Made by a program: the position numbers and the translations under genes. Below, piece by piece: positions 23,737-32,775 of a stretch of 64,000 bases of DNA (the stretch's first letter is position 1; every line of letters begins with the position of its first letter). Source of the DNA: Chlorops oryzae (lineage: Eukaryota > Arthropoda > Insecta > Diptera > Chloropidae); assembly GCA_020466095.1 (NCBI GenBank), contig CM035806.1, positions 31,151,571 to 31,215,570 on the forward strand. The letters are read 5' to 3'. Under the pieces are notes generated by a model. The model worked only from the letters and a program-made list of their open reading frames with translations. It did not search any database and was not told where the DNA came from.

Positions 23737-26573
23737 TCAGAAACGTTTAAGCTCAATTTGTGGCATAAAGCTCCAAGCGATACCCCAACGCGTTGTGCGA
23801 CCTTGACAGAATTCTGTGCTGCAGTAGTTTTTAATATTATTTTCATTTAAGATCTCGATGACTCTGCTTAAGCTACTCTTATGGCCGAGCATGGTTGTGA
23901 AAATGCACACTCTCGATGCGAAGCGTACGCTCTCTTCAATTATGCTCTGTACGAATCGGACTTCGCCACCATCGCAGGCCAGCTCGTCGTCGCGGCCAGT
24001 ATGGCAATTATGCGGCGGTGCACGTTTTTCAGGATTACGCGACTTCATTTCAAATGAATTTGGCAGTGCAGCATCGTAAAATGGCGGATTACACAGGCAA
24101 AATTGAAATATTTTATCCGGGACGACGTCAAACAGTTGCTGGAATATAACGGATCTATTGTTTTGCTCGAAAACGGTTATAAATTCATTTAATTGATTCC
24201 TTTCAACGTTGTCTTGAGCATATTTAATGTTGCATTCATTCGACTCGAGGGCATACATATGCCATTTATTCTTTTTCGAGGCCAATAAAGAGTAAATGCA
24301 CGATGATCCGCAACCTTTAAAATGTTGAAATATAATTGGGGAAAAAAGGGATTAAAATGCGTATTCAATCGAAAAAAATCTACAATTTTAAGTTTTAGGC
24401 TAAATAAGTGAATAAATTCTGACCAGGAGAGGCGCTCACAGAAAACATTCTGGCGCTTGGTCATTTATTATGAACCAAGGTAGAGGTTTGCCAAGGCTAC
24501 AGCATTTCACCACTTCCTTTGTAGTGTTAACTGAAGTTGTTTGATGGAGATTATTGGGTCTTACTGTTTAACCCCGATTCAGCGTAAATGTCTCTCTATC
24601 TCTTTATCTCTCTATCTCTCTATCTCTCTATCTCTCTCTCTCTTCGTCTCTCTATCTGTTCTCTCTATCTTCTTCTTCTATCTCTCTACTCTCTATCTTT
24701 CTCTATCTCTCTTTCTCTTCTCTATCTCTCTCTCTTCTCTCTCTCTCTCTATCTCTCTCTCTCTCTCTGTTTCTCTCTCTATCTGTTTCTCTCTCTCTAT
24801 CTGTTTCTCTCTCTCTATCTGTTTCTCTCTCTCTATCTGTTTCTCTCTCTCTATCTGTTTCTCTCTCTCTCTCTCGTACTCACCAATGTCGATGCCGTAA
24901 ATTTCCTCAGACCTTGTTTCATCGAATGTATTGACCAAATCTTCGAGCCACAAAATATAATTCAATCGTAACGGTAAAGTTGGTACTAAACTGTTAGGCG
25001 CGAACTCACAGCTTAGTCCAAAATACTCTAGCAACAGAGTTTTCGTAAGCATCCTCAGTGCATTCTCGTTCTTATAGTCAATGGAAACTTTTCCGGATAA
25101 CTCCTGGTAAAATTATAAAATTTATTATTGCCATAAAATATATTAAAACAAGTAAGAAAGCTAAAGTCGGTCAAGCCCGACTTTGAAATACCCAGCGTCC
25201 CGACATTATGAGCGCTCTATGTTTTCCTTCTCTATTTGTGGGCGTGGCAGTGGGAGGGCCACATAAATTATTTCCCTACACCTTTCATTCGCCTTGGTCA
25301 ACCCATGTTGCGAATTTGAAGCTTCTACGCCTTTTACTTCGGAAGTTACGAAAAATCTTCATTTGTGGGCGTGGAAGTGGGCGGGCCACATACAATTTTT
25401 TCCTACACCTTTCATTCGCCTTGGTGAACCTATGTGGCGAATTTGAAGCTTCTACGCCTTTTACTTCGGAAGTTACGAAAAATCTTTATTTGTGGGCATG
25501 GCAGTGGGCGTATGTATGGTCTATCTCGACTGGTTCTGGGTGTTACACACAACAACAAACGCATATATTACAAACATAAGACAGCTAAAGTCGGTCAGTC
25601 CGACTTTGAAATACCCAGTACCGACATTATGAGCGCCTATGTTTTCTCTATTTGTCGGCGTGGCATGAGGGCGACATTGAAATATTTCCCTACGCTCATC
25701 CCTTGGTCACCATGTTGCGAATTGAAGCTCTACTATGTTATTCGGTTACAATCTTATTTGTGGGCGTGGCAGTGGGAGGGCACATACAATATTTCCTACA
25801 CTTTCATTCGCCTTGGTCAACCTATGCTGCGAATTTGAAGCTTCTACGCCTTTTACTTCACAAGTTACGATAAGCCCTTATTTGTGGGCTTATTTGTGGG
25901 CGTGGCTCACGGAGGGCGGCGTCCATTTTTTTCCAGGATATGTCCCTTTTCGTAGTTTACCAGTACACCAAATATCAATGGAATGTGTTGAGTGGTTCGC
26001 AAGTTATAAGCATTTTACTGAAAACACGTTATATTCATTTGTGGGCGTGGCAGTGGGCGGATGTCTCCCATTTTTACTTAGGATCATACTCGGATCCCGA
26101 TATACCTGTGTGCCAAATTTCGACATGATTGGTCCAGCCGTTTCGGAGGAGATCCGACCACGGACGGACGGACAGACGACGACGGACGGACGGACAGACG
26201 GACGGACGGACGGACATGTCTAAATCGATTCAGTTTTTGATCCTGATCATTTCTATATATATATGTCTATATCTCCGGAGCTTAGTTCTCCCTGTTACAA
26301 GATTCGCACAAAACTAATATACCCCGCTTACGCTGGGTATAATAATAAACAAATAAGTAAATAAATAAATAAATAAATAAACAAATAAATAAAAATGTAA
26401 ATAAAAAATAAATAAAAATTAATAAAATAAAATTTATATGCAGCTAGTCCTTTCATACTTACCAAACTGCAGACTTGGCGGAAAGCCTTGTATTTTATAG
26501 CCAATTGCGTGTAATCGGGTGGCGTACGAAAGATATTTCGTTCGTGCATTGTGTTTTTCTTAGCAGCCGCCAT
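23737..26573 (-). CDS. Mettl16: Mettl16, RNA N6-adenosine methyltransferase (three exons)
   Basis: The METTL16 family transfers methyl from S-adenosylmethionine to N6 of adenosine in U6 snRNA and some mRNA hairpins. The coding exons are 26463-26573, 24884-25103 and 23737-24314, all with GT..AG junctions and matching phases, giving 302 residues. The N-terminus has MHERN...PPDYTQLAIKY, matching the family's RNA-binding N-terminal module. Then come PLRLNYILWLEDL, the SAM-binding IDIGCGSSCIYSLL (about 108-121), the catalytic NPPF (186-189) within FCLCNPPFYD, SRNPEKRAPP and TEFCQGRTTRWGIAWSF near the C-terminus. The vertebrate C-terminal VCR domains are absent, as expected for an insect form. Intron 1 holds a chimeric DINE-like locus and intron 2 a CT tract. 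A second in-frame Met (MHERN) eight codons in is an alternative start. The gene is convergent with igl and divergent from Rpb12. Confidence 0.94.
24587..24875. repeat. CT-rich microsatellite with 24-bp higher-order unit
   Basis: CTCTATCT-type repeats at 24587-24760 pass into a regular array of TGTTTCTCTCTCTATC units (24 bp, about 24768-24862) in Mettl16 intron 2. The array ends about 10 bp before the donor of exon 2, so it nearly touches the splice site. Ser/Leu-rich and Arg/Glu-rich frames over it are artefacts. Confidence 0.9.
25148..26342 (+). mobile_element. Composite DINE-1/mini-me-like locus (B + A fragment + B)
   Basis: A family-B copy starts at ACAAGTAAGAAAGCTAAAGT (25148) and breaks near 25510. 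About 55 bp of family-A 3' sequence follow (TATGGTCTATCTCGACTGGT, compare 562-580). Family B restarts at about 25573 (CAGCTAAAGTCGGTCAGTCC) and runs to CGCTGGGTATAATAATAA (26342). Inside are GGGCGTGGCAGTGGG repeats and a long GACG/GACA microsatellite at about 26160-26216. It lies antisense to Mettl16 in intron 1. Confidence 0.7.
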
Positions 26574-27988
26574 CTTAAGCGCTTTTATATCTAAATCAAA
26601 AAATTTAAAAAGCTTAATTTTAAATTCACATATAATAAGGGTATTCACAAGGGAAATTTTAAACGTCGGAAAATCGCAAAATTGCAACATCGTAAAAAGT
26701 TTCTTTGTGAGCAGTCCAGTGAAGAAAGCGTTTATTTATTTTGAAAATATTTATTAATACAATAATAAAAACTTTACATGACTATTACTTACTTATTCAA
26801 TATAAACCAATAAAGGGGGAAAGAGGCTTTTAAGCTCTTAAAATATGTTGGCAACACCATTTTATGTTGCAAAATTACAACGCGAAAAGTAACACGCTCG
26901 GGAGTGTCGCAAAAAGTCTACACTGTCTGAAATTTTATTTGTAAGCAAAACAAAAACCACAAATTACGACTGCTTGTTAAAATCGGAAATTCATCGAAAA
27001 TTTTCCGACATCTACTTTTTGCGACGAAATTCCACCTTCCTTGTGAATACCCCTAATATAACATTAATTTAACTCATGCAACTCAAATACAGTAGATCTT
27101 CAGCTCACGGCTTTCATCGAAATCTTAAAAAATTGGCGTCAATATGAAAATCTGTTTCTATCGATCTCCTGGCAATAAATTAAAACTTCCAAGAAGAAAA
27201 ATTAAAAAATAAAAGATCAATTATATCAGCATTGGAGGCTCAAATCTTTTTCTAATATTCTTAACATATGACTAGGCCATTTAACGAGGAACTACTGTAT
27301 TTCGGCTTTAATCTATATGGCAGCATTCTGCTGTTAAGTGCCATTTTTTATTACGCGTCAGCTGCGTCCAGTCATTTGACGCTGTATAAATCAATTGTAT
27401 GGTTGAGGCCTTTTACACCAGTCAATTATTGACGTCAATTCTCACTTTTCGCTCGATAGACCGTTTTGTGCCCTCTTTCATACGTGGAAACACGGATGTA
27501 ACTCGAAAAACGCATAAAAATAAGAATTGACTATTCAAATCGAAACAGCTGTCCACTTCAAGTATTTTTCAAATAGTATTGTCGAAACTATCGAGTACCT
27601 TCTTTCGAGCTATTCGTACTTGTGGGAATACTTTTTATTGAAATGTCGACAATTTGTTCCCATACCTGTTTGTTTTTATTTAAAATTGTAGATTTAAGTG
27701 ATTTCGAAACGTCTCAAATGAAACTCTAAACAGAAAATGTACCGAGTCGAGTACTGTTCGCAATAGTGGTTCGCTTAGTCGCCGTTTATATTAGGCGACG
27801 ACTAAGAAATCTCAAGTAAACCCTCGCACACGCACTGGTTTTTTTTACGGAACTGACGCAGCGTCACACGTTCTGCATCAGACGCATAGTTGGAGATCAG
27901 CCTTAAATTTAATCTTAAACACCCCAAGATGGCAGCACTGGCGCACACATTTGTCAAGTCTTCTCTTATTAAGTAAACACGAGTAAAA
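26574..27988. other. Divergent promoter region between Mettl16 and Rpb12
   Basis: The 1.4 kb between the two start codons must contain both promoters and 5' UTRs. Besides the MITE at 26637-27055 it has a palindromic ATTGACGTCAAT at about 27427-27438 (a CRE/AP-1-like TGACGTCA core) and no clear TATA box for either gene. No other gene is seen. Confidence 0.55.
26637..27055. mobile_element. 419-bp MITE with GGTATTCACAAGG ends, just upstream of Mettl16
   Basis: The left end AAGGGTATTCACAAGG and right end CCTTGTGAATACCCCT are inverted repeats. Subterminal blocks also mirror: CGGAAAATCGCAAAATTG against AAAATTTTCCGA and GCGACG. Shorter relatives are at 54469-54632 and, in part, at 54264-54400. The left end is about 64 bp upstream of the Mettl16 ATG. 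Confidence 0.75.
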
Positions 27989-28283
27989 ATGTCGGATAAC
28001 GCGGGCAGCAGCAAGGACACCGTATTAAAAACAGCGATGACATATATATGTGGCGGTAAGTATAAATTGCAAAGCACTCGATTCAATTGCTTAATTTCAC
28101 GATACCCTACAGAATGCCATCACGAGAACGAAATGCGTCCCCGAGATCCGATTCGTTGCCGCGAGTGTGGTTACCGTATAATGTACAAGAAACGCACCAA
28201 GCGATGTAAGCTTTTAATCACTTTATTCCGTTGATTTTACTTACGGTTTACTCGTTTCAGTGGTCGTCTTCGATGCGCGTTGA
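27989..28283 (+). CDS. Rpb12: Rpb12 / Polr2K (RPABC4), shared RNA polymerase subunit
   Basis: RPABC4 is the small zinc-binding subunit common to RNA polymerases I, II and III; it stabilises the Rpb3/Rpb11-type assembly platform. The coding exons are 27989-28055, 28113-28205 and 28261-28283, each joined by GT..AG introns of about 55 bp and in matching phase, giving 60 residues. The product has a variable N-terminus ([18 protein letters not shown]), then [20 protein letters not shown] and [15 protein letters not shown], ending LVVFDAR. The four zinc ligands (CxxC ... CxxC) and the invariant C-terminus are intact and nearly identical to the human protein. The split zinc ligand pair CG|EC falls on the first junction. 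A likely poly(A) signal, AATAAA, is near 28332. Confidence 0.97.
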
Positions 28284-28531
28284 TTCGCAGTGTTGTAATT
28301 GCATAAGTAACGTCGATTTATTTGTAAAATCTTAATAAAAAAAAATCAAAGAAACGCGCCAACGAGAGTTTTCATTTCAACTGTTCGTCTGTAGTGCTGC
28401 CACATACTTTCTTTTGTGAGAATTGCGCATTCCGTAGCTTCGAACGACGATTGCCTGTTGTGACGTCACACTTGCTGGTCAGAGTAGGAAATTGCGAGAA
28501 CTTCGTCGTTTTGAAGTAGAATAATGTTTTA

Positions 28532-28966
28532 CTGCCCTATTCTAGGGTTCGATCGATAGTCGAATCGAAGCTCTTCGACTGAGTCGATTGTTTTTTCATT
28601 CGGTACTCTGGCAACAAATCGAAACATAATGGCTCAATTGTGGCTTCTGATTCTTTGAACCGATCAGCTGTTTGTGTTTATTTCTCAAATTTAAAAACGA
28701 AAAGTGAAATGGCTGAAATTGAAATATGGTACACAGATTCCTCAGATGAAGATGATGATTTTGCCGATATTCGGCGAGAACGAAGACGTATCAGGGATGC
28801 TTCAAATCCATTGGAATTGAATGAAATGATAAATTTTTTGTTTTCCGACACTGCATCGACAGCTAATTGGCGGTCGAACCGGCAACGATTAACATTCGAA
28901 CAGCTGTCGATTTTTCGATGTTCAGAATACAAAATTCGATAATCGATGAGCCCCAGAATAGGGGCG
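28532..28966 (+). mobile_element. 435-bp PIF/Harbinger-type non-autonomous element
   Basis: The left end CTGCCCTATTCTAGGGTTCG and right end (minus strand) CGCCCCTATTCTGGGGCTC are imperfect terminal inverted repeats, followed by further CGATCGAT-like complementarity. The element is flanked by TTA on both sides (28529-28531, 28967-28969), the 3-bp duplication typical of PIF/Harbinger. It carries the N-terminal coding segment described at 28709, so it looks like an internal-deletion derivative of an autonomous element. It lies 250 bp downstream of Rpb12. Confidence 0.8.
28709..28942 (+). pseudogene. Truncated Harbinger transposase/nuclease N-terminus
   Basis: The open frame reads MAEIEIWYTDSSDEDDDFAD then IRRERRRIRDASNPLELNE. 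Acidic serine stretches followed by an RR..RD.SNP.EL motif are characteristic of PIF/Harbinger DDE nucleases just before their catalytic region. After LNEMINF the sequence leaves the family and stops at 28942, so all DDE residues are missing. An alternative start at 28640 adds 23 residues. It cannot be catalytic; a short peptide could be made if transcribed. Confidence 0.55.
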
Positions 28967-29533
28967 TTAAATTATAGATCAAGAATATTTTAAAGAATTT
29001 CAAGAAAAGGAGTAAGATTATTGTATTTAAAAGAATTAAAAATTAATTTTGCATAATTTCAGAAAGCTTACAACAAATGTTAAGCAATTGAAACTGATGT
29101 AGTTTGGAATAAAAATCCCGTCAAATAAGAGACCAAAATTAGGAATATATTCTATTAGAGGACAAGCATGGCAAAAGAACAGGTAGGAATTAGATGTAGC
29201 AAAGCCGCGCGGCTCGCATATAAAAGTTCATCAGTACATATTCGAGTCTAAAATTAAGCTGGTTGTATTCTTCTGGAGCATAAATGGTGTACATATCCTT
29301 AACTATCGTACAGTTGACCCAGAATTCGATGGCTCAAGCTCTTTCCGATGTTTGGTAGTTCAATTTTGGGTAGTTTTTCGTTGTTATGTTGATGTTGCAT
29401 AATTTTTAATAGAAAATCAGTAGGTAAGCATATCGCTACAAATTTGCGAAAGATTTGCCATATGTTTGCTTGAAGGTTATTTTCTGTTAGCAGCACTGTA
29501 CAATATTATTAACGCATTCAACGCTTTTGAATA

Positions 29534-29917
29534 CAGTAGTTTCGCTATATAAGAAAGTCGATTTTGCCAAGAAATTTCATTCTTATATCCGGTTTTTTCT
29601 TATATAAGCACCCGATTATAAGAAAATTCTTTCTTATAAAAAAAAAACCGTTTATAAGAAAATGTTTTCTTGTATAAACTACCGATATTTGAAAATAGGG
29701 GTGTTAAATTTTTGATAAAAACCAAGTTTCTTATATAAAAAATTTTTCTTTACAAAAAGAGTTTTTGGTTTTGGTGAACAGTTTCTTAAAGGCGGGTTTT
29801 TCTTATATACAAACATTTTCGTACAGAGCTTAATATAAATGGACTTGGTGCCCTGAGATTCCTTTCTTAAAAGCGGGTTTTTCTTATATACGACTTTCTT
29901 ATATAGCGAAACTACTG
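29534..29917 (+). mobile_element. 384-bp mariner-like MITE, perfect TIRs with TA duplication
   Basis: CAGTAGTTTCGCTATATAAG at the left is matched exactly by its reverse complement at the right, and both ends are flanked by TA (29532-29533, 29918-29919). The interior is a series of TTCTTATATAAG-type palindromes. It is non-coding. A longer-diverged copy in the opposite orientation is at about 60450-60815. Confidence 0.82.
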
Positions 29918-30194
29918 TAATTAACATCGGAACTTCCATCAAATGCATCGATTTCGCTTTTTTCTATACGGCTTGCTTGTGGCGTACAAGTCCAGGTTAT
30001 TTAAAGCTTTGGTTGCAGTATCCAAAGGCAAAGTTTTATTTCAACGTCTCTTCGAAATTCTTTTTTTTTTTTTTTTTTGCAAAATAGGTCATCCCTCTTT
30101 CTTTTTTTTTGATGTTGCGGTTTAATTCGTTTGAAAAATGTTTGCGTTTAAAAAAAAAAAATCCGAATTGCTCACACATACATATATTCTAATA

Positions 30195-30410
30195 ATAAGG
30201 TTATGTGAGGTTAGGTTTGTGGGGATGCCATAAAGGTGACACACTTACACCTCACATGGGCCTGTTGTGATACCACGAATAATGGAAAAACAAAGAAAAA
30301 CAGAAACAGAAAAACGATACAAACATGCACGACCTCAACTGGGAGTTGAACCCATAGCCTCTGGCTTCGTAAGTTGGCATCTCCACCATTTGTGGCACAG
30401 AGGCGCCGTC
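30195..30410 (-). mobile_element. tRNA-derived SINE candidate
   Basis: On the minus strand a tRNA-like head (about 30410 to 30330) has an A-box-like TGCCACAAATGGTGG and a strong B box GGGTTCAACTCCC. A tRNA-unrelated body follows, with ACAACAGGCCCATGTGAGGT and GTGTCACCTTTATGGCATCC, ending near ACCTAACCTCACATAACC. A run of T/A follows. tRNAs do not fold convincingly from it, so a SINE is preferred over a tRNA gene. Confidence 0.5.
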
Positions 30411-32775
30411 TTGGAAAAACAAAACTCGAAATCGCTTTTTTTTATCTTAAGTTTTATTTATTTTCTTTCGATATTAGGAAAATGTTCAATTATTTCAAAC
30501 TAAATAAAGAAAAGAAGAAAAAAATACTTGACTTTTCTCAATACACAATATTATTATGTCACAATTTTCATTGCGATTTTCTTTCTTTTTTTTCTTAAAT
30601 CCTTTTGTGTTAAAAGTTAAATATATAATTTTCTTCTTAATTCCTCTCCCCTTCTTTTTTGGAGGATGTCTCTTGCGGTTAAGCTCGAAAAATATTTTCT
30701 GAGAAATTGAAAAATTTCTTGCACCGCTTATAATTTCATAAACATATTTCACTTCTTTTTTAATTATTTTTTTTTTTTTTAATCTCTCTCTTTCTCATTT
30801 AAATTTAGCTTAATTTTAATTCCGAAAAATCAGATACTTTTGTTTTTGTTCTTTTGTATTATAATTTACTATATGCCATAAAGTTTTTTTTTTTTCATTT
30901 CTTAATTTTGTGCCGAAACATTCTTTGTATAATTTTTACTAAAAACGCTTTTCATTTCATTATGAATTATAATTAAAATGAAAAATAATAAAATCGAAAA
31001 AAAAAAACTGATACACACGTTTACATCCTCGGTATACAAAATATATGTACACCGAGTAATGTCGTTTTGTTTTTTTTTCTCATTTAGTTCAGTCAAAAAT
31101 GTCCTTTTTTTTAAATTTCTTTTAAGTTTTTTCCTTTTCTTTTCTTGAATTTTTTTTTATTTTTTATTTTAATTCATTTTTTTTCATGCTTTTTTTTCCT
31201 CATTTGAGTATTTTTGCGTTCGAGTGGAAACGCTTTTGCTTTTTCTTTGATTTTAAAGTATCGGAGTGAGAGATGTGAAGAGCTGCGTGTGAATAAATCG
31301 AGTACTTAGAAAAAATAAAAATAAAATAGTATTTTCCTTATGAGTATGTCTTAATACATTATATTAAAGAAAAAAAAAAAAAAATTAATTGGAATTAAAG
31401 GAAGAATCATAATTAAAGCTTATCGATTAATGAGTATAAGGCTTCAGCTAGTGAAGGCATAGAAAGCATAACACATTTCACAAAAATCTAAGATAACAGA
31501 TTCTCTTAAGCTACGTTATGCTATATTTTATGTTTCCACTAACAGAAGCTTGAGAATTTACAAAACTAATGAATTGAAGAATAAAGAAAAAAACACTCCT
31601 AAGATCTATAGGGACTTTTTTCTCAATTCAACTTTTTAGATTAATTCATAAATTAACAATTCGTAATATCTGAAAAAAAAAAAGTGTAATTCATTCAATG
31701 GCAAAACGATATAATGGTTTATATGAACGTATGTATTTAACTAGAGAAATCGATAAATCTTAATTTCTATAAAACCTTTTTCGTTTCCTCTTTCCTTTTT
31801 CTTTTTCCTGTTGTTTTCCCCTTTCCTTTTTCTCTTTATAAATGGCAAATTAAAGCTTCATTGCTTAAAAAATTATTCAAAACTTTAATTATAAACTTAA
31901 AGTGAAAATAATCATATTTAAAAAAAAAAAAAATTCATCATGGAAACAAGTACCATAGGCGTTACTTAAATTCTATTTAGTGCTTTTAAATTATTCGCTC
32001 TTTTTTACTTTCTCTTCTTCTTGAAATAATTATTTTTAGACGAAATCAAATTTCAGGTACATCACAACTTAAGATTTTATAAATTAATAAATGCATAATT
32101 ATGCGCATTTTAAACTTGTCTTTTTCGTTAATGAAAAAAAAATTTTTTTTTTTTTTTGAGACAGAAACGTTTGGAAAGTGTGGGTTTATTTTTTATTTTG
32201 TAATTTCATTTTTTTTTTTATACTAATAGACGTCTGTTCTAATACGAAATGAAAGTATGAATGTATATCCATCTCGTCGCATTAAATTATTAGATTTATT
32301 TCCCAGAGATCATCAGTCTTTTATGGGGGACAAAAACTGTGAACATTCTCAAATTGATTTGCCCTAAAAATCGGTGTTTCATACTTCGAAACGAAGCGTA
32401 CGGCGGCTTAATATCGTCTGCTTAGGTCCGTTTTCTCATCCTACTTTTAAGCTCTATCTGCCAGTTAAATTTCATTTTCTCTGACTTATTAATCAAATTT
32501 ATATGAAATTATCATCAGGATAATTTAACCTACAGATAAAAAAATATGAGAAAACGGCCCTTAGAGAGTAAATGATTTTTTTTTCACTTTCCAGCCCCAT
32601 AAAACGTTCCACATCTCGAAATAAAATCGTAAGCTCGGAAGTACAACTTTAACAAAAAAAAAAAAAAAAAAATCATACTGTACTAAATATAAACCAACCA
32701 AAAAAATATACTTCAGAATATCAAAAATATTTCCTTCAATCAATCAGTACATAGGTATGATGATGCCGCCATCTT

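Larger units (their letters stand above)
28284..32775. other. Rpb12-chn convergent intergenic region, with chn 3' UTR at right
   Basis: Apart from the Harbinger fragment, a mariner-like MITE (29534-29917) and a SINE-like element (about 30195-30410), the region is AT-rich with many T8-T18 runs, especially at 30480-32300, where the chn 3' UTR (minus strand) probably lies. No conserved ORF is seen. Long AU-rich 3' UTRs are common in neuronal fly genes, but the chn 3' end cannot be placed. Confidence 0.55.

Noticed and set aside
25208..26223. Several 120-160 residue ORFs (for example with FVGVAVGG and DGRTDGRTDG)
   Set aside because: They lie entirely in the DINE/mini-me-like elements; the repeats GTGGGCGTGGCAGTGGG and (GACG)n generate them.
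28640..28708. Upstream ATG extending the Harbinger fragment by 23 residues
   Set aside because: The family's acidic N-terminus starts at MAEIE; the extra residues have no family resemblance.
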